Shown: positions 21,303 to 31,934, numbered from the stretch's first letter. The stretch: DNA of 64,000 nucleotides from Mixta hanseatica (GCF_023517775.1 NZ_CP082904.1:1-64000); one strand, 5' to 3'. The notes: generated from the sequence alone by a model not told the origin. Numbers and translations: made by a program.

Positions 21303-21845
21303 ATGTCTGTCAAGATTTTAACCTCCACTGTCATTGGCCTCGACGCGTTTCGCCAGGATCCGATCGGCGCGCTTTCCGCGGCCAGTGCGGGCGCGATCGC
21401 CGTGTTCGATAATAATGCGCCGGTGCTGTATGCGGTAACTCCTGACCGGCTGGCGCAGCTTCTGGCGCTTGAGGCGGCGGCAAAGCAGCCGCAAAGCGAT
21501 GTCACGTTGGATGAACAGCTGTATAACGATGCGCTGACTCATCCGGTTGCGGTGCCGCTGGGAAAATTTATGATGTATCCTGGCTGGCGACCGGACGCCG
21601 ACTTTCAGCGCCAGGCCGCCATTTGGGGCATAGCGCTCAGCGAACCGGTGACGCCCGCCGAGCTGGCCGCCTTTATTACCTGGTGGCAGGCGGATGGACG
21701 TCCTTTCCATCACATGCAGTGGCAGCAGAAACTGGCGCGCAGCGTCCAGCAGAGCCGGGCGGTTAACGGCAGCAGAGCGCAGCGCGATGTTAATCAGCTG
21801 CCTGAACCCGATCATACGATCCCTGATGGTTTCCGAGGTGAATAA
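21303..21845 (+). CDS. dnaT: DnaT, primosomal protein
   Basis: Primosome component that acts with PriA, PriB and DnaC in replication restart. It is 180 residues, colinear with E. coli Dna[35 protein letters not shown] and [13 protein letters not shown]. The ATG at 21303 (MSVKIL) is the aligned start. Its TAA overlaps the dnaC ATG by one base (TAATG), so translation is coupled. Confidence 0.95.
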   Translation: MSVKILTSTVIGLDAFRQDPIGALSAASAGAIAVFDNNAPVLYAVTPDRLAQLLALEAAAKQPQSDVTLDEQLYNDALTHPVAVPLGKFMMYPGWRPDADFQRQAAIWGIALSEPVTPAELAAFITWWQADGRPFHHMQWQQKLARSVQQSRAVNGSRAQRDVNQLPEPDHTIPDGFRGE

Positions 21846-22585
21846 TGAAAACGCCCGCTGAGTTATTTAACCGTCTGCAACGAATGATGCCGGCCCATAT
21901 CAAGCCAAAATTTCAGAATGGCGAAGAGCTGCTGGCCTGGAACCAGGAGCAGGGCCGTCAGCGATCGGAGGCGATTGCGCGTGAAAACCGGGCGATGAAA
22001 ATGCAGCGTATTCTCGGCCGCTCCGGTATCCGCGAACTGCATATGAACTGTTCGTTCGATAACTATCGGGTGGAAAACGAAGGGCAGCGTAAAGCGCTGG
22101 AGCAGGCGCGCCGCTATGCTGATGAGTTTGATCACAGCATCGCCAGCTTTGTCTTTTCCGGCCGTCCCGGCACTGGGAAAAATCATCTGGCGGCGGCGAT
22201 CGGCAACCATCTAATCCTGCGGGGTAAAAGCGTATTGATCGTCACGGTCGCCGACCTGATGTCGATCATTAAAGGCACCTTTAGCGGTGACAGCGACCGC
22301 ACGGAAGAGCATCTGCTGCATGATTTCAGTACCGTCGATCTGCTGGTGATTGATGAAATCGGCATGCAGACCGAATCACGCTATGAAAAGGTGATTATCA
22401 ACCAGATCGTGGACCGCCGCTCCTCCTCGAAACGCCCGACCGGCATGCTGACCAACCTCGATCACAGCAATATGGTTAAGCTGTTAGGCGAGCGCGTTAT
22501 GGACCGCATGCGTCTGGGGCAAAGTCTGTGGGTGAATTTCAACTGGGACAGCCATCGCGGACGCATTACCGGCAACGAATATTAA
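21845..22585 (+). CDS. dnaC: DnaC, helicase loader
   Basis: AAA+ ATPase that loads DnaB helicase at oriC and, with DnaT, at restart sites. It is 246 residues. The N-terminal DnaB-binding region (about 1-75) precedes an AAA+ domain with Walker A SGRPGTGKNH near 104-112, Walker B LLVIDEIG and the arginine finger region RVMDRM. It is translationally coupled to dnaT. Confidence 0.96.
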   Translation: MKTPAELFNRLQRMMPAHIKPKFQNGEELLAWNQEQGRQRSEAIARENRAMKMQRILGRSGIRELHMNCSFDNYRVENEGQRKALEQARRYADEFDHSIASFVFSGRPGTGKNHLAAAIGNHLILRGKSVLIVTVADLMSIIKGTFSGDSDRTEEHLLHDFSTVDLLVIDEIGMQTESRYEKVIINQIVDRRSSSKRPTGMLTNLDHSNMVKLLGERVMDRMRLGQSLWVNFNWDSHRGRITGNEY

Positions 22586-22740
22586 GCTTTCTCTTCGTCA
22601 AGTAATGTAAACCAGGCTTTCACCTGTCAGGCTACCGCTTCGTCTGCGCCCGGATTCCCTTCCTAAAATAACATCGTCGGGGCATCCTTTTCGGCGTTCT
22701 CGTCCGTGCAGCCTGTTTTATTATGGCAATTAGGATGATT

Positions 22741-23964
22741 ATGGCTTCACCTGCTGAATCGCTGTTACAGCATCGCTCGTTTGTTGCGTTCTGGCTGGCG
22801 CGCACCTGCTCCAGCTTTGGCTTCCAGATGTTATCGATCATTGTCGGCTGGCAAATTTATGCCATTACCGGTAAGGCTTTCTATCTTGGGCTGATCGGGT
22901 TGGTACAGTTTTTACCCTCCGTGACGCTGGCGCTGTGGGCGGGACATATCGCCGACCAGCGCGATCGCCGTCGTATCGTCTTTTTCTCCCAGCTGGTGGA
23001 GTGGCTGGCTATCGTGGCGTTAACGCTGTTAACCCTGCTGCATCACAGCGAAGTCTGGACTATCCTGGCGCTGGTGTTTGTGCTGTCGGTAGCGAAAGTG
23101 ATGGAAGCGCCGGCGATGCAGTCCATGCTGCCAGCGCTGGTGCCGCCGAGCCTGCTGGCGCGAGCGACCGCCGCCAGCGCCGTCGGCGGCCAGGCGGCGA
23201 TGATTATGGGACCGGCGCTGGGCGGCCTGCTCTATGTGGCGGGCGCGTCGGTGGTCTATATGCTTACCGCCGTGCTCTATTTGATCTCTATCGTGATGGT
23301 GAGCCGCCTGCGCTATGAGCAGGCTCAGCCGCCACGTACGCCCGCCACGCTTTCCACGCTGTTTGCCGGCGTGCGCTTTATCCGTGAACGTCCCGATGTA
23401 TTGGGCGTTATCTCGCTGGATCTGTTTGCCGTGCTGCTTGGCGGTGCTACCGCGCTGTTGCCCATCTATGCGCACGATATTCTGCATACCGGCCCGCTTG
23501 GATTAGGACTGCTGCGCGCCGCGCCGGCGGTAGGCGCGCTGCTGGTCGGCTTCTGGCTCAGCCACCGCTCGCTGGAGCGTCATGTCGGCATGATTATGTT
23601 TATCTGCGTGGCGGGCTTTGGCGCGGCGACGCTGGTTTTCGCGCTCTCTACCTGGTTCTGGTTATCGATGCTGGCGCTGTTCGCCACTGGCGGCTTCGAT
23701 ATGGTCAGCATGGTGATCCGCGGCGCGCTGGTACAGCTTGATACGCCAGATGAGATGCGCGGACGCGTTAATGCGGTGAACTCGATATTTATCAATACCT
23801 CCAACCAGCTAGGGGAGTTTGAGTCGGGGATGCTGGCTGCCTGGCTGGGTGTGGTGCCTGCGGCGGCGATCGGCGGTATCGGCACGCTGGTGGTGGTGGG
23901 ATTATGGATGCACTGGTTCCCGGGGCTGCGCCGTCGTCAACGTCTTGAAAACGAGGTGGCCTGA
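22741..23964 (+). CDS. MFS exporter, EntS-like
   Basis: A 407-residue major-facilitator protein of the MFS_3 group (as in the enterobactin exporter EntS). It has twelve membrane segments, the loop motif GHIADQRDRRRIV and the second-half DEMRGRVNAVNS. No siderophore genes are nearby and the substrate is unknown. The ATG at 22741 has AGGA five bases upstream; in-frame ATGs at 22723 and 22735 are alternatives. Its TGA overlaps the start of the bestrophin gene by one base. Confidence 0.85.
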   Translation: MASPAESLLQHRSFVAFWLARTCSSFGFQMLSIIVGWQIYAITGKAFYLGLIGLVQFLPSVTLALWAGHIADQRDRRRIVFFSQLVEWLAIVALTLLTLLHHSEVWTILALVFVLSVAKVMEAPAMQSMLPALVPPSLLARATAASAVGGQAAMIMGPALGGLLYVAGASVVYMLTAVLYLISIVMVSRLRYEQAQPPRTPATLSTLFAGVRFIRERPDVLGVISLDLFAVLLGGATALLPIYAHDILHTGPLGLGLLRAAPAVGALLVGFWLSHRSLERHVGMIMFICVAGFGAATLVFALSTWFWLSMLALFATGGFDMVSMVIRGALVQLDTPDEMRGRVNAVNSIFINTSNQLGEFESGMLAAWLGVVPAAAIGGIGTLVVVGLWMHWFPGLRRRQRLENEVA

Positions 23965-24875
23965 TGATTGTTCGTCCCCATCAACACTGGTTCTTCCGTC
24001 TGTTCGTCTGGCACGGATCGGTGCTGCCGGATGTGTTATTCCGGCTGAGCCTGAACCTGATGATGTCCATCATCGCGGTGATCTGCTTTCACTGGTATGA
24101 GCGTATCGGTATTCATCTGACTACCGCGCCTTTCAGCCTGCTGGGCATCGCCATCGCTATCTTCCTCGGTTTTCGCAATAACGCCAGCTATGCGCGCTAT
24201 ACCGAAGCGCGCCAGCTGTGGGGCGCTCTGCTGATTACCCAGCGATCCCTGCTGCGTCAGGTCAAAAGCGCGTTAAACGATGAACAGCAGGTGCTGTTGT
24301 TTAGTAAGATGCTGATCGCCTTTGCCTGGAGCATGAAGCACCAGCTACGGCATACCAGCCCGCAGGAGGATTTACGCCGTCTGGTGCCGGCGCCCTGGCT
24401 GGCGCAGGTCGAGGCCAGCCCCCAGCCCACCAACCGTCTGCTGTTATGCATGGGCGACTGGCTGGGCGAGCAGCGCCGTGGCGGGCATCTCAGCGACCTG
24501 CTCTACACCAGCATTGATGCCAATCTCAACCGACTGTCGGATGTGCTGGGCGGCTGCGATCGTATCGCTAATACGCCAATACCCTTTGCCTATACGCTAA
24601 TTTTGCACCGCACGGTCTATCTGTTTTGCACGCTGCTGCCGTTTGCGCTGGTGGCCGATTTGCATTATCTGACGCCGCTGGTCTCGGTGTTTATCTCCTA
24701 TACCTTTCTGTCGCTGGAATCACTGGCGGAGGAGCTGGAAGATCCCTTTGGCACCTCGGCCAACGATTTGCCGCTTAACGCCCTGTGCAACGGCATCGAA
24801 ATTATTTTATGTGAAATGCTCGATCGTCCGGGACCGGAAAAAATGCGTCCGGACGCTAACTGTGTGCTGACGTAG
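23964..24875 (+). CDS. Bestrophin-family channel (YneE-like)
   Basis: A 303-residue membrane protein of the bestrophin/UPF0187 family, with hydrophobic pairs at both ends and the conserved blocks FLGFRNNASYARYTEARQLWGAL and SLESLAEELEDPFG. Bacterial members form pentameric cation-selective channels. It overlaps the preceding MFS gene by one base (TGATG), so the two are coexpressed; a functional link between exporter and channel is not known. Confidence 0.88.
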   Translation: MIVRPHQHWFFRLFVWHGSVLPDVLFRLSLNLMMSIIAVICFHWYERIGIHLTTAPFSLLGIAIAIFLGFRNNASYARYTEARQLWGALLITQRSLLRQVKSALNDEQQVLLFSKMLIAFAWSMKHQLRHTSPQEDLRRLVPAPWLAQVEASPQPTNRLLLCMGDWLGEQRRGGHLSDLLYTSIDANLNRLSDVLGGCDRIANTPIPFAYTLILHRTVYLFCTLLPFALVADLHYLTPLVSVFISYTFLSLESLAEELEDPFGTSANDLPLNALCNGIEIILCEMLDRPGPEKMRPDANCVLT

Positions 24876-25003
24876 CCGTATGCGGCCGCCCCTCTTCTCC
24901 GCCTGGCGGCCCGCTTGCAGGTCATTGATGAAAGGCATAAAGGTTGCGAGGAATAATTTTCAAATAATTACATAGCAAAACAGTTAACCAGTTTTAATCT
25001 TCA

Positions 25004-25046
25004 TTTTTAGCTACGGCTTTGTCATTACTGGCTTTTTTAGCTACGG
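25004..25046. repeat. Pair of 13-bp direct repeats upstream of the chemoreceptor
   Basis: TTTTTAGCTACGG occurs at 25004-25016 and again at 25034-25046, 30 bases apart (start to start), in the AT-rich 24876-25189 gap. The spacing is about three helical turns, as for a tandem protein-binding site. No known regulator motif is recognised. Confidence 0.6.
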
Positions 25047-25124
25047 ATAGTGAGAACAGCCGCCTGGTGCGCTGCTTCTTTTTTGTCGCCGATCAAGTTC
25101 CCGAGGGGTCTCAGGTAAATTCAC

Positions 25125-25151
25125 TAAAGCGTACCTTAACCATGTCGATAA
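25125..25151 (+). promoter_or_regulatory. Canonical sigma-28 promoter of the chemoreceptor gene
   Basis: TAAAG (25125-25129), a 14-base spacer and GTCGATAA (25144-25151) match the E. coli FliA consensus (TAAAG-N14-GCCGATAA) with one change. It lies 39 bases before the chemoreceptor start and places that gene in a flagellar regulon. Confidence 0.85.
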
Positions 25152-25189
25152 CCACACTATCGTTCGTTTTTTTAACATAAAGGTGAGTT

Positions 25190-27133
25190 ATGAGCGGTTT
25201 GTCGGCGGTAGTGGCAGGTTTCAATAACTGGAGCGTGGGTAAAAAATTGACCTCCGGCTTTATTCTGGTGCTGTTGATAACGGTTGGGATTGCCGCAGCC
25301 GGTATTAAAGGTTTTGCCAATATCCGGACGGATACGCAAAAGCAGCAAATTGTCGTACAAATGGTGCAGGCGCTTAATCAGGGCCGTCTTAACCGAACCC
25401 TTTATCAGTATACCGGCGAAAGCCGTTACAGTGATGAAAATGCGCGCGCTTTGCAGCAGCTGCAGCAGCTGGGTCAATCGCTTTATCAGTTTAACTGGCA
25501 CCCGGAAGGGAAAGCGAAGCTGGATACGGTAAAGCAGGGAATAGAAGGTTACCTGGCGCAGCGAGAAATTTTTGTCGGCACGGTTAATCAGCGTAGCGCC
25601 CTGCTAAAAGAGATGGATATCAACACGCTGGCTGATTATGGCCACAGCAGTGAAGCGTTAAACCGTCAGGCAGGTGTTGATGTCGGCATTGCGCTGGCGG
25701 CCTCCCGTCTGGACGCGGCTATTCAGCAGACGTTAAAAGCCTGGCCCGACTTTATTGCTAAGCCGGATGAGACGCAGAAAGCGAATATGATCAATAAACT
25801 CAGCGCGGTAGCCGAGCAGGCCGAGCTGCTGAAAAATCAGCAGCCAGGCGGTGAGAACGGCTGGGTTGCGGGTTTAATTCTGGATACGGCGCGCCTGAGC
25901 GCGGCGTTGAATAACTACCAGGCGGCGTTTACCGTTCAGGAGAAGCAGTCAGCGGAGTTGACCGCCACGGCGGGCAAACTGAATGCGGCGGTAACCGATC
26001 TCTATCAGGCGCAGTTGGTGAACGTCATTGACGCCATTAGCGAGGCCAATGTCATTATGTATGGTGCTGCCGTGTTGGGCGTACTGGCCGGATTGATTAT
26101 CGCCTGGCGCATCACCCGTAATATTACCCAGCCGCTACGTGAAACGTTGCTGGTAGCGAATAAAATTGCCGCGGGCGATTTGACGGCGCAGATCGATACG
26201 CAGCGCGGCGATGAGCCGGGGCTGCTGATGCAGGCGGTAGGGCGAATGAACCAGAACCTGAAAGAGATTATCGTTCAGGTGCGTCAGGGCGTGGATAACG
26301 TGGCGCGCGCTTCAGCGGAAATCGCCGCCGGGAACATCGATCTCTCTTCACGTACTGAAGAGCAATCGGCAGCGGTGGTACAAACGGCGGCCAGTATGGA
26401 GCAGCTAACCTCCACTGTGAAACAGAATGCGGAAAATGCTCATCAGGCCAGCAGCCTGGCGCAAGAAGCCTCGCAGAATGCCGGGCGCGGCGGCAAAATC
26501 GTGCAGGAAGTGGTGGTGACGATGGAAGAGATCAGCACCAGCTCACGCAAAATCGCTGACATCATTAACGTGATTAACGGTATTGCTTTCCAGACCAATA
26601 TCCTGGCCTTGAACGCGGCGGTAGAAGCGGCGCGCGCCGGTGAACAGGGACGCGGCTTTGCCGTGGTCGCGGGTGAAGTACGCAGTCTGGCGCAGCGCAG
26701 CGCGACGGCGGCGCGTGAAATCGAAGCCTTGATCAGTCAGGCGGGCGAGAAGGTAAATAATGGTTCGCAGCTGGTCAGCAGTGCTGGTCAGGCCATGGAA
26801 GATATCGTGCGTTCGGTCTCCCAGGTGAGCAGCATCATGCATGAGATCGCTCATGCTTCTGAAGAGCAGAGCCGGGGTATTCTGCAAATCGGCCAGGCGA
26901 TGACGGAAATGGACACCACGACGCAGCAGAACGCCGCGTTGGTGGAAGAATCTTCTGCCGCGGCCTCTTCGCTGGAAGAGCAGGCGAAGCAGCTGGAACA
27001 GACGGTAGCGGTATTTAAAACGGCGTCGCAGGGGCTGGCCGATCGCAGTCCTGTCACCCAACCGGCGCGCTACGTTGTTGCGTCGAAACCTCAGCCGGTG
27101 TCTGCCGCGGCAGGCGGCTGGGAGCAGTTCTGA
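25190..27133 (+). CDS. Methyl-accepting chemotaxis protein
   Basis: A 647-residue transmembrane chemoreceptor. TM1 (about 16-38), a helical periplasmic sensor of some 250 residues, TM2 (about 288-310), HAMP, and the kinase-control hairpin with tip [20 protein letters not shown] near 463-482. It ends GWEQF, fitting the xWxxF tether for CheR/CheB. The sensor is about 100 residues longer than that of Tsr/Tar and the ligand is unknown. A canonical sigma-28 promoter precedes it and a strong terminator follows. It sits 4 kb outside the flagellar island, with lldPRD between. Confidence 0.93.
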   Translation: MSGLSAVVAGFNNWSVGKKLTSGFILVLLITVGIAAAGIKGFANIRTDTQKQQIVVQMVQALNQGRLNRTLYQYTGESRYSDENARALQQLQQLGQSLYQFNWHPEGKAKLDTVKQGIEGYLAQREIFVGTVNQRSALLKEMDINTLADYGHSSEALNRQAGVDVGIALAASRLDAAIQQTLKAWPDFIAKPDETQKANMINKLSAVAEQAELLKNQQPGGENGWVAGLILDTARLSAALNNYQAAFTVQEKQSAELTATAGKLNAAVTDLYQAQLVNVIDAISEANVIMYGAAVLGVLAGLIIAWRITRNITQPLRETLLVANKIAAGDLTAQIDTQRGDEPGLLMQAVGRMNQNLKEIIVQVRQGVDNVARASAEIAAGNIDLSSRTEEQSAAVVQTAASMEQLTSTVKQNAENAHQASSLAQEASQNAGRGGKIVQEVVVTMEEISTSSRKIADIINVINGIAFQTNILALNAAVEAARAGEQGRGFAVVAGEVRSLAQRSATAAREIEALISQAGEKVNNGSQLVSSAGQAMEDIVRSVSQVSSIMHEIAHASEEQSRGILQIGQAMTEMDTTTQQNAALVEESSAAASSLEEQAKQLEQTVAVFKTASQGLADRSPVTQPARYVVASKPQPVSAAAGGWEQF

Positions 27134-27138
27134 CAGCA

Positions 27139-27171
27139 GGCTCCGCCCACGGGCGGAGCCTTTCTTTCTCT
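27139..27171 (+). terminator. Terminator after the chemoreceptor gene
   Basis: A 10-bp inverted repeat GGCTCCGCCC/GGGCGGAGCC, two bases apart, followed by TTTCTTTCTC. Confidence 0.88.
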
Positions 27172-27188
27172 TCCGGTCATCAAAACGG

Positions 27189-28373
27189 TTAACCGTTGGC
27201 TACCGCTTTCGCCAGCGCATCCGGCTGCATGGGCGATACCGCCTGTACCAGTGATTCACGGGTAATTTCCGCAATCGAACGCGCACCGGTGAGGGTCATC
27301 GCTACACGCATCTCTTTTTCCACCAGGTTCAGCAGATTAGTCACCCCGGCTTCGCCCGCTGCCGCCAGCGCATAGAGAAACGCCCTGCCCAACAAAACCG
27401 TATCCGCGCCCAGCGCAATCATGCGCACCACATCCAGCCCGCTGCGCACGCCGCCATCGGCGAGAATCGCCAGCTCACCCTTCACCGCGTCAGCAATGGC
27501 CGGCAGCGCCCGCGCCGATGAGAGCACGCCATCCAGCTGTCGTCCGCCGTGGTTAGACACCACAATACCATCCGCGCCGAAGCGCACCGCATCACGCGCA
27601 TCTTCCGGATCGAGGATGCCTTTAATCACCATCGGGCCTTTCCAGAAATCGCGTATCCATTCCAGATCGCGCCACGAGATCGACGGGTCAAAATTATTGC
27701 CCAGCCAGCCAATATAATCCTCCAGCCTGGTTGGCTCGCCGCGATAAGCGGAAATATTGCCCAGATCGTGCGGGCGGCCGTGCAGCCCCACATCCCAGGC
27801 CCACTGTGGATAAAGCGCTGACTGAATATAGCGGCGCATGGCCGCATTTGGGCCGCTCATGCCGGAGTGGGCATCGCGGTAGCGTGCGCCCGGCACCGGC
27901 ATATCCACGGTAAAGACCAGCGTTGAACAGCCTGCCGCCTGCGCCCGCTCCAGCGCATTGCGCATAAAGCCGCGATCGCGCAGTACATACAGCTGAAACC
28001 ACATTGGACGCTGGATCGCCGGCGCGACCTCCTCTATTGGACAAAGCGAAACGGTGGAAAGCGTAAAGGGTATGCCCTTTTTATCCGCTGCTCTGGCCGC
28101 CTGCACTTCGCCGCGGCGCGCATACATGCCGCACAGGCCGACCGGCGCCAGCGCCACCGGCATCGACAGAGTTTCGCCAAACAGCTGAGTCTCCAGGCTC
28201 AGCGAAGACATATTACGTAAAATTCGCTGGCGCAGGGCGATTTGCGCCAGGTCTTCGCTGTTACGACGCATCGTATATTCGTCATAGGCACCGCCATCGG
28301 CGTAGTGAAACAGAAAGGGCGGTACTTTCGCTTTGGCTGCGGCACGGTAATCTTTTGCGGATGAAATAATCAC
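27189..28373 (-). CDS. lldD: L-lactate dehydrogenase (FMN, quinone-linked)
   Basis: Membrane-associated flavoprotein oxidising L-lactate to pyruvate and feeding electrons to quinone. It is 394 residues of the FMN-dependent alpha-hydroxyacid dehydrogenase family, with the catalytic His in [13 protein letters not shown]-binding [21 protein letters not shown] and the N-terminal [22 protein letters not shown]. The start is GTG, overlapping the lldR stop by four bases (GTGA). Last gene of lldP-lldR-lldD. Confidence 0.96.
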   Translation of the reverse strand: MIISSAKDYRAAAKAKVPPFLFHYADGGAYDEYTMRRNSEDLAQIALRQRILRNMSSLSLETQLFGETLSMPVALAPVGLCGMYARRGEVQAARAADKKGIPFTLSTVSLCPIEEVAPAIQRPMWFQLYVLRDRGFMRNALERAQAAGCSTLVFTVDMPVPGARYRDAHSGMSGPNAAMRRYIQSALYPQWAWDVGLHGRPHDLGNISAYRGEPTRLEDYIGWLGNNFDPSISWRDLEWIRDFWKGPMVIKGILDPEDARDAVRFGADGIVVSNHGGRQLDGVLSSARALPAIADAVKGELAILADGGVRSGLDVVRMIALGADTVLLGRAFLYALAAAGEAGVTNLLNLVEKEMRVAMTLTGARSIAEITRESLVQAVSPMQPDALAKAVANG

Positions 28374-29140
28374 GGTTGTCCTCGCTTACTGTCCGGAATG
28401 CGCATACTGCGCGCCCGTCGCGCCTCTTCTTCATGCAGGTTACGCATGGTGGCGTCGACAAATTCAAGATGATGGATAGTTACGCTGCGCGCGCGATCGG
28501 CGTCGCCAGCGATAATGGCCTGACAAATCGCCTCATGTTGCACCGCCAACTGGCGGAAAATTTCCGGCGCGGTATACATACGCTGGCGGCTCTGCATCAC
28601 TGACGACTGCAATAAATCAAACAGGCCGCGCATCGCCTGCAACAGCACCAGATTGTGCGCCGCCTCGGCGATCGCCAGATGAAAACGCACGTCAGAATGG
28701 GCTGCCAGATCGGGATCATCACGGTCGCTGACCTGCTGCATCATTTCGCAGCAGCGCCGAATGTGCGCTTTATCTTCCAGCGTGGCGCGTCGGGCCGCAT
28801 GCCAGGCGGTACTGGATTCAATGGCGATGCGGGCTTCCAGCACGTCATAACGGTAACCCGGATCGTCAGTCAGTAACGTACTAAGCGGCATAACCAGCCG
28901 GGTTGACGACCAGTCGTCACGCTGCCTGGCGACAAAATTGCCGCCGCCGCGTCGGCTAATCAGTACTCCTTCGCTAATTAATTTTTGTAACCCTTCGCGC
29001 AGCGACGAACGCGAAACGGCCAGCTGCTGCGCCAGCTGACGCTCTGCGGGCAGCCTTGCGCCAGGCTGCAGCTGTTGTTCGGCGATAAACTGACGTAGCT
29101 GCTGCGCCAGGCGATCGGCCAGCCTGATTTCATCCGCCAT
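28370..29140 (-). CDS. lldR: LldR, GntR-family lactate regulator
   Basis: FadR-subfamily GntR regulator of about 256 residues. A winged helix ([38 protein letters not shown]) is followed by an all-helical FCD effector domain ([29 protein letters not shown]). In E. coli LldR binds two operators flanking the lldP promoter and responds to L-lactate; two matching sites are found here. The ATG at 29140 overlaps the lldP stop (TGATG); another in-frame ATG at 29155 is possible. Confidence 0.94.
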   Translation of the reverse strand: MADEIRLADRLAQQLRQFIAEQQLQPGARLPAERQLAQQLAVSRSSLREGLQKLISEGVLISRRGGGNFVARQRDDWSSTRLVMPLSTLLTDDPGYRYDVLEARIAIESSTAWHAARRATLEDKAHIRRCCEMMQQVSDRDDPDLAAHSDVRFHLAIAEAAHNLVLLQAMRGLFDLLQSSVMQSRQRMYTAPEIFRQLAVQHEAICQAIIAGDADRARSVTIHHLEFVDATMRNLHEEEARRARSMRIPDSKRGQP

Positions 29141-30792
29141 CAGGGGATCATCCATGGGAAAACCCAGGCCTGTAGCGAGGTAATCACCCCGACGATACAG
29201 GTGAAAATCAGGCTGTGCTTAACGGTGAAGCGGAACAGATCGGCCTCTTTGCCCACCAGCCCAACCGCCGCGCAGGCGATAGCGATCGATTGCGGCGAGA
29301 TCATTTTGCCGGTGACGCCGCCGGTGGTATTGGCGGCGACCAGCAGCACTTCCGGCACGCCGATCTGCTGTGCCGTGGTGGCCTGTAACGCGGCAAACAG
29401 CGCATTGGAGGAGGTATCAGAGCCGGTAAGAAAGACGCCCAGCCAGCCAAGGAACGGCGAGAAGAAGGTAAAGGCGTTGCCGGTATGGGCCAGCGCCAGC
29501 GCCAGGGTAGTGGAAAGCCCCGAATAGTTAGAGACAAAGGCAAAGGCCAGCACCGCGCCGATGGAGTAGATCGGCAGCGCCAGCTCGCGCAGCGTTTCGG
29601 CAAAGGCGCTGACCGCCTGAGCGGGACGCATGCGTAACCACAGCACTGACAGCAGCGCGGCGATAAAAATTGCCGTGCCGGTGGCAGAGAGCCAGTCGAA
29701 TTTATATATCGCGGCGTAAGGCGTGGCGGCAGCCACCACCGGCGGCATTTTAATAACCTGCTGATGCAGGAACGGCACGGCAAAGCTCAAGACCCAGTCG
29801 TAAAGCGCGCCGCCGGGCGCAAACAATGCTTTAAACGGCGGGATGCTCCACAGGGTAACCGTAAGGGTTAAAAACAGGAACGGCATCCAGGCGCGGGTAA
29901 TTTGCGCCGCGCTATAGCGTGTTGCACTGCGCGTTGCGGCGGCGGCGTTTTCCTGATTATCGAAGCGGAAGATGCGGGCTGGTTTCCAGACGCGTAAAAA
30001 CAGCGTCAGGCAGAGCAGCGAGACCAGCGCGGAAATCACATCCGGCAGCTCCGGGCCAAGGAAGTTAGAGGTCAGGTACTGGGCGATAGCAAAAGAGCCG
30101 CCTGAAACCAGCACCGCAGGCCAGGTCTCTTTCACGCCGCGCCAGCCATCCATAATCGCCATCACCCAAAACAGTACAATCATGGTCAGGAACGGTAGCT
30201 GACGCCCGGCCATCTGGCTGATGGCCATCGCATCTATGCCGGTAACCTGACCGGCGACGATAATCGGAATGCCCATCGCGCCGAAAGCCACCGGCGCGGT
30301 ATTGACGATCAGGCACAGTCCGGCGGCATAAACCGGCTTAAAGCCCAGTCCGACCAACAGCGCGGCAGTAATCGCCACCGGCGCACCAAAGCCTGCGGCC
30401 CCCTCCAAAAAAGATCCAAACGCAAAGCCGACGATCAGCATTTGCAGGCGTTGATCTTCGGTTATTGAAAGAATGGAATTACGGATAATTTCAAACTGCC
30501 CGGTTTTCACTGTGATTTTATAAACAAACACGGCGGCGACAATAATCCAGGCGATAGGCCAGAGACCGTAAAGAAAGCCGTAAATAGCCGAAGCCAGCGC
30601 CTGGTCGAGCGGCATACGATAAAACAGCAGGGCGACGGCCAGCGCAATCAATACGGTAATCGTCCCGGCGATATAGCCTTTCAGCCGCAGCCGCGTCAGG
30701 GCGAAAAAGAAAAACAGAATGGGAAGCGCGGCAATCAGGCTTGATAGCCAAATATTATCCAGCGGATCGTAGAGTTGCTGCCAGTTTTGCAT
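29140..30792 (-). CDS. lldP: L-lactate permease
   Basis: Inner-membrane lactate:H+ symporter, 550 residues with about 13 membrane segments. Family blocks: [41 protein letters not shown] and [20 protein letters not shown]. The ATG at 30792 ([15 protein letters not shown]) matches the E. coli start region; the in-frame start at 30813 adds seven residues. First gene of the lldPRD operon. Confidence 0.96.
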   Translation of the reverse strand: MQNWQQLYDPLDNIWLSSLIAALPILFFFFALTRLRLKGYIAGTITVLIALAVALLFYRMPLDQALASAIYGFLYGLWPIAWIIVAAVFVYKITVKTGQFEIIRNSILSITEDQRLQMLIVGFAFGSFLEGAAGFGAPVAITAALLVGLGFKPVYAAGLCLIVNTAPVAFGAMGIPIIVAGQVTGIDAMAISQMAGRQLPFLTMIVLFWVMAIMDGWRGVKETWPAVLVSGGSFAIAQYLTSNFLGPELPDVISALVSLLCLTLFLRVWKPARIFRFDNQENAAAATRSATRYSAAQITRAWMPFLFLTLTVTLWSIPPFKALFAPGGALYDWVLSFAVPFLHQQVIKMPPVVAAATPYAAIYKFDWLSATGTAIFIAALLSVLWLRMRPAQAVSAFAETLRELALPIYSIGAVLAFAFVSNYSGLSTTLALALAHTGNAFTFFSPFLGWLGVFLTGSDTSSNALFAALQATTAQQIGVPEVLLVAANTTGGVTGKMISPQSIAIACAAVGLVGKEADLFRFTVKHSLIFTCIVGVITSLQAWVFPWMIP

Positions 30793-30874
30793 GCTTGCTG
30801 TTCTCCTGAGCATTACGCCTTGTTACCGGGGCGACGAGATCGGCACCGCGATCGGATGACGCATCGCTACAGGC

Positions 30875-30885
30875 TGGTCAGACCA
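30875..30885. promoter_or_regulatory. LldR operator, proximal
   Basis: TGGTCAGACCA, a TGGT-N3-ACCA palindrome of the FadR-subfamily GntR type, lies 83 bases upstream of lldP. Confidence 0.72.
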
Positions 30886-30991
30886 AAAAGGGTGCAGATG
30901 TTAAATTATTGTTTGTCTCACGGTGAACAGAATGCAATCTTTCCTTAACGCTTTAATTTGACGGTGGAAGGAGAGTCACAAACGGGCATTT

Positions 30992-31004
30992 TTGGTAGGA
31001 CCAA
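30992..31004. promoter_or_regulatory. LldR operator, distal
   Basis: TTGGTAGGACCAA is a 13-bp palindrome with the same TGGT-N3-ACCA core as the proximal site, 117 bases away. Two operators bracketing the promoter reproduce the E. coli lldPRD arrangement, where looping by LldR is proposed. Confidence 0.82.
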
Positions 31005-31083
31005 TTTTGTGGAACAGAGATGAGCGCAACAGGGAGAGCGTGCCTGTCGGCGTTAAGCACGTTAAAGGGGAGATAGCGATAGC

Positions 31084-31110
31084 AAAAAAAAAGCTTCCTG
31101 TTCAGGAAGC
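31084..31110 (-). terminator. Terminator after flgN
   Basis: On the minus strand a 7-bp stem GCTTCCT/AGGAAGC with a 4-base loop is followed by nine T. It ends the leftward flgA-flgM-flgN operon and marks the left border of the flagellar island. Confidence 0.93.
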
Positions 31111-31141
31111 CGGCAAATCACACAAGAGAGTGGTATAGCTT

Positions 31142-31585
31142 TTATATAGTAATATTGTAAGCACGCGCTTTTCCGTTATTTTCGGACTGTCCACCTGCGT
31201 TATACAAACCAGGCGAGGCGGCGGCTTTATTCATCGCTTTGCTCAGGCTTTGCACCTTTTGCATATGCATATCAAGCAGATGGCTGGTTTGCAGATTCAT
31301 TTCCCGCGCTTTTTCAGTGGACTGTAATATCCTCTCCCAGCAACCCGCCAGCGTTGGCTGTTGCGCATAGGGCGCAAGTAGCCGCAGGCGTTTTTCCGTC
31401 TGCTTTCTTTGTTCATCATGCCAGGCGAGGGTAGATAACAGGCGGCTTTTAATATCAGAGAGTTGCTGCAGCGCAACGGCGTTAACCTGCGCATAGCTTA
31501 ACTGCTTAATTTCCTCGGTTAGCACCGCTTCCAACTCGTTAAGCGTATCCTGCAGCGTATTTAGCGTCGTCTGTAAGGTTTCCAT
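31142..31585 (-). CDS. flgN: FlgN, chaperone for FlgK and FlgL
   Basis: Cytoplasmic export chaperone of 147 residues for the hook-filament junction proteins FlgK and FlgL. It is mostly helical with an amphipathic coiled-coil pattern and the LLDMHMQKVQSLSKAMNKA region typical of the substrate-binding C terminus, followed by an NAGGQ stretch. It follows flgM by 11 bases and is the last gene before a terminator. Conservation is modest, but position between flgM and the island edge is decisive. Confidence 0.9.
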   Translation of the reverse strand: METLQTTLNTLQDTLNELEAVLTEEIKQLSYAQVNAVALQQLSDIKSRLLSTLAWHDEQRKQTEKRLRLLAPYAQQPTLAGCWERILQSTEKAREMNLQTSHLLDMHMQKVQSLSKAMNKAAASPGLYNAGGQSENNGKARAYNITI

Positions 31586-31596
31586 TATTATTTCTT

Positions 31597-31890
31597 TTAC
31601 CGATCGTCGAGAATATTTTGCAGCAACGCCTGGGCGATTTTTTCGTAATCCATTTTCAGTTCGCCGTTACGGATGGCATCTTTAATTTTTTCGACGCGCT
31701 CTGTATCAATATCGCGCGAACTATCGATATTAATCTGCTGCGTTAATGCGCTGAGTTTGACATCTGTGCCTTTCTCAGGCGTGGCGTTTGCTTTGGTACT
31801 GTTAGCCAGATTCCGTTGAGCGAGCTTGACTTCCTGCTGAACATGGGCTGGCGTAACAGGTTGCGTTTTCAGCGTATGGTTAATGCTCAT
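31597..31890 (-). CDS. flgM: FlgM, anti-sigma-28 factor
   Basis: A 97-residue inhibitor of FliA that is exported when the hook is complete, releasing late gene expression. The N-terminal half is low in structure; the C-terminal sigma-binding half carries VEKIKDAIRNGELKMDYEKIAQALLQN. The ATG at 31890 has GGAGAAA upstream; the longer in-frame start at 31935 would read into the promoter. A sigma-28-type promoter lies just upstream, the usual feedback arrangement. Confidence 0.93.
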   Translation of the reverse strand: MSINHTLKTQPVTPAHVQQEVKLAQRNLANSTKANATPEKGTDVKLSALTQQINIDSSRDIDTERVEKIKDAIRNGELKMDYEKIAQALLQNILDDR

Positions 31891-31934
31891 ATTTTTCTCC
31901 GAAACCTGGATATTGACCTCTACCGTTACTAACA

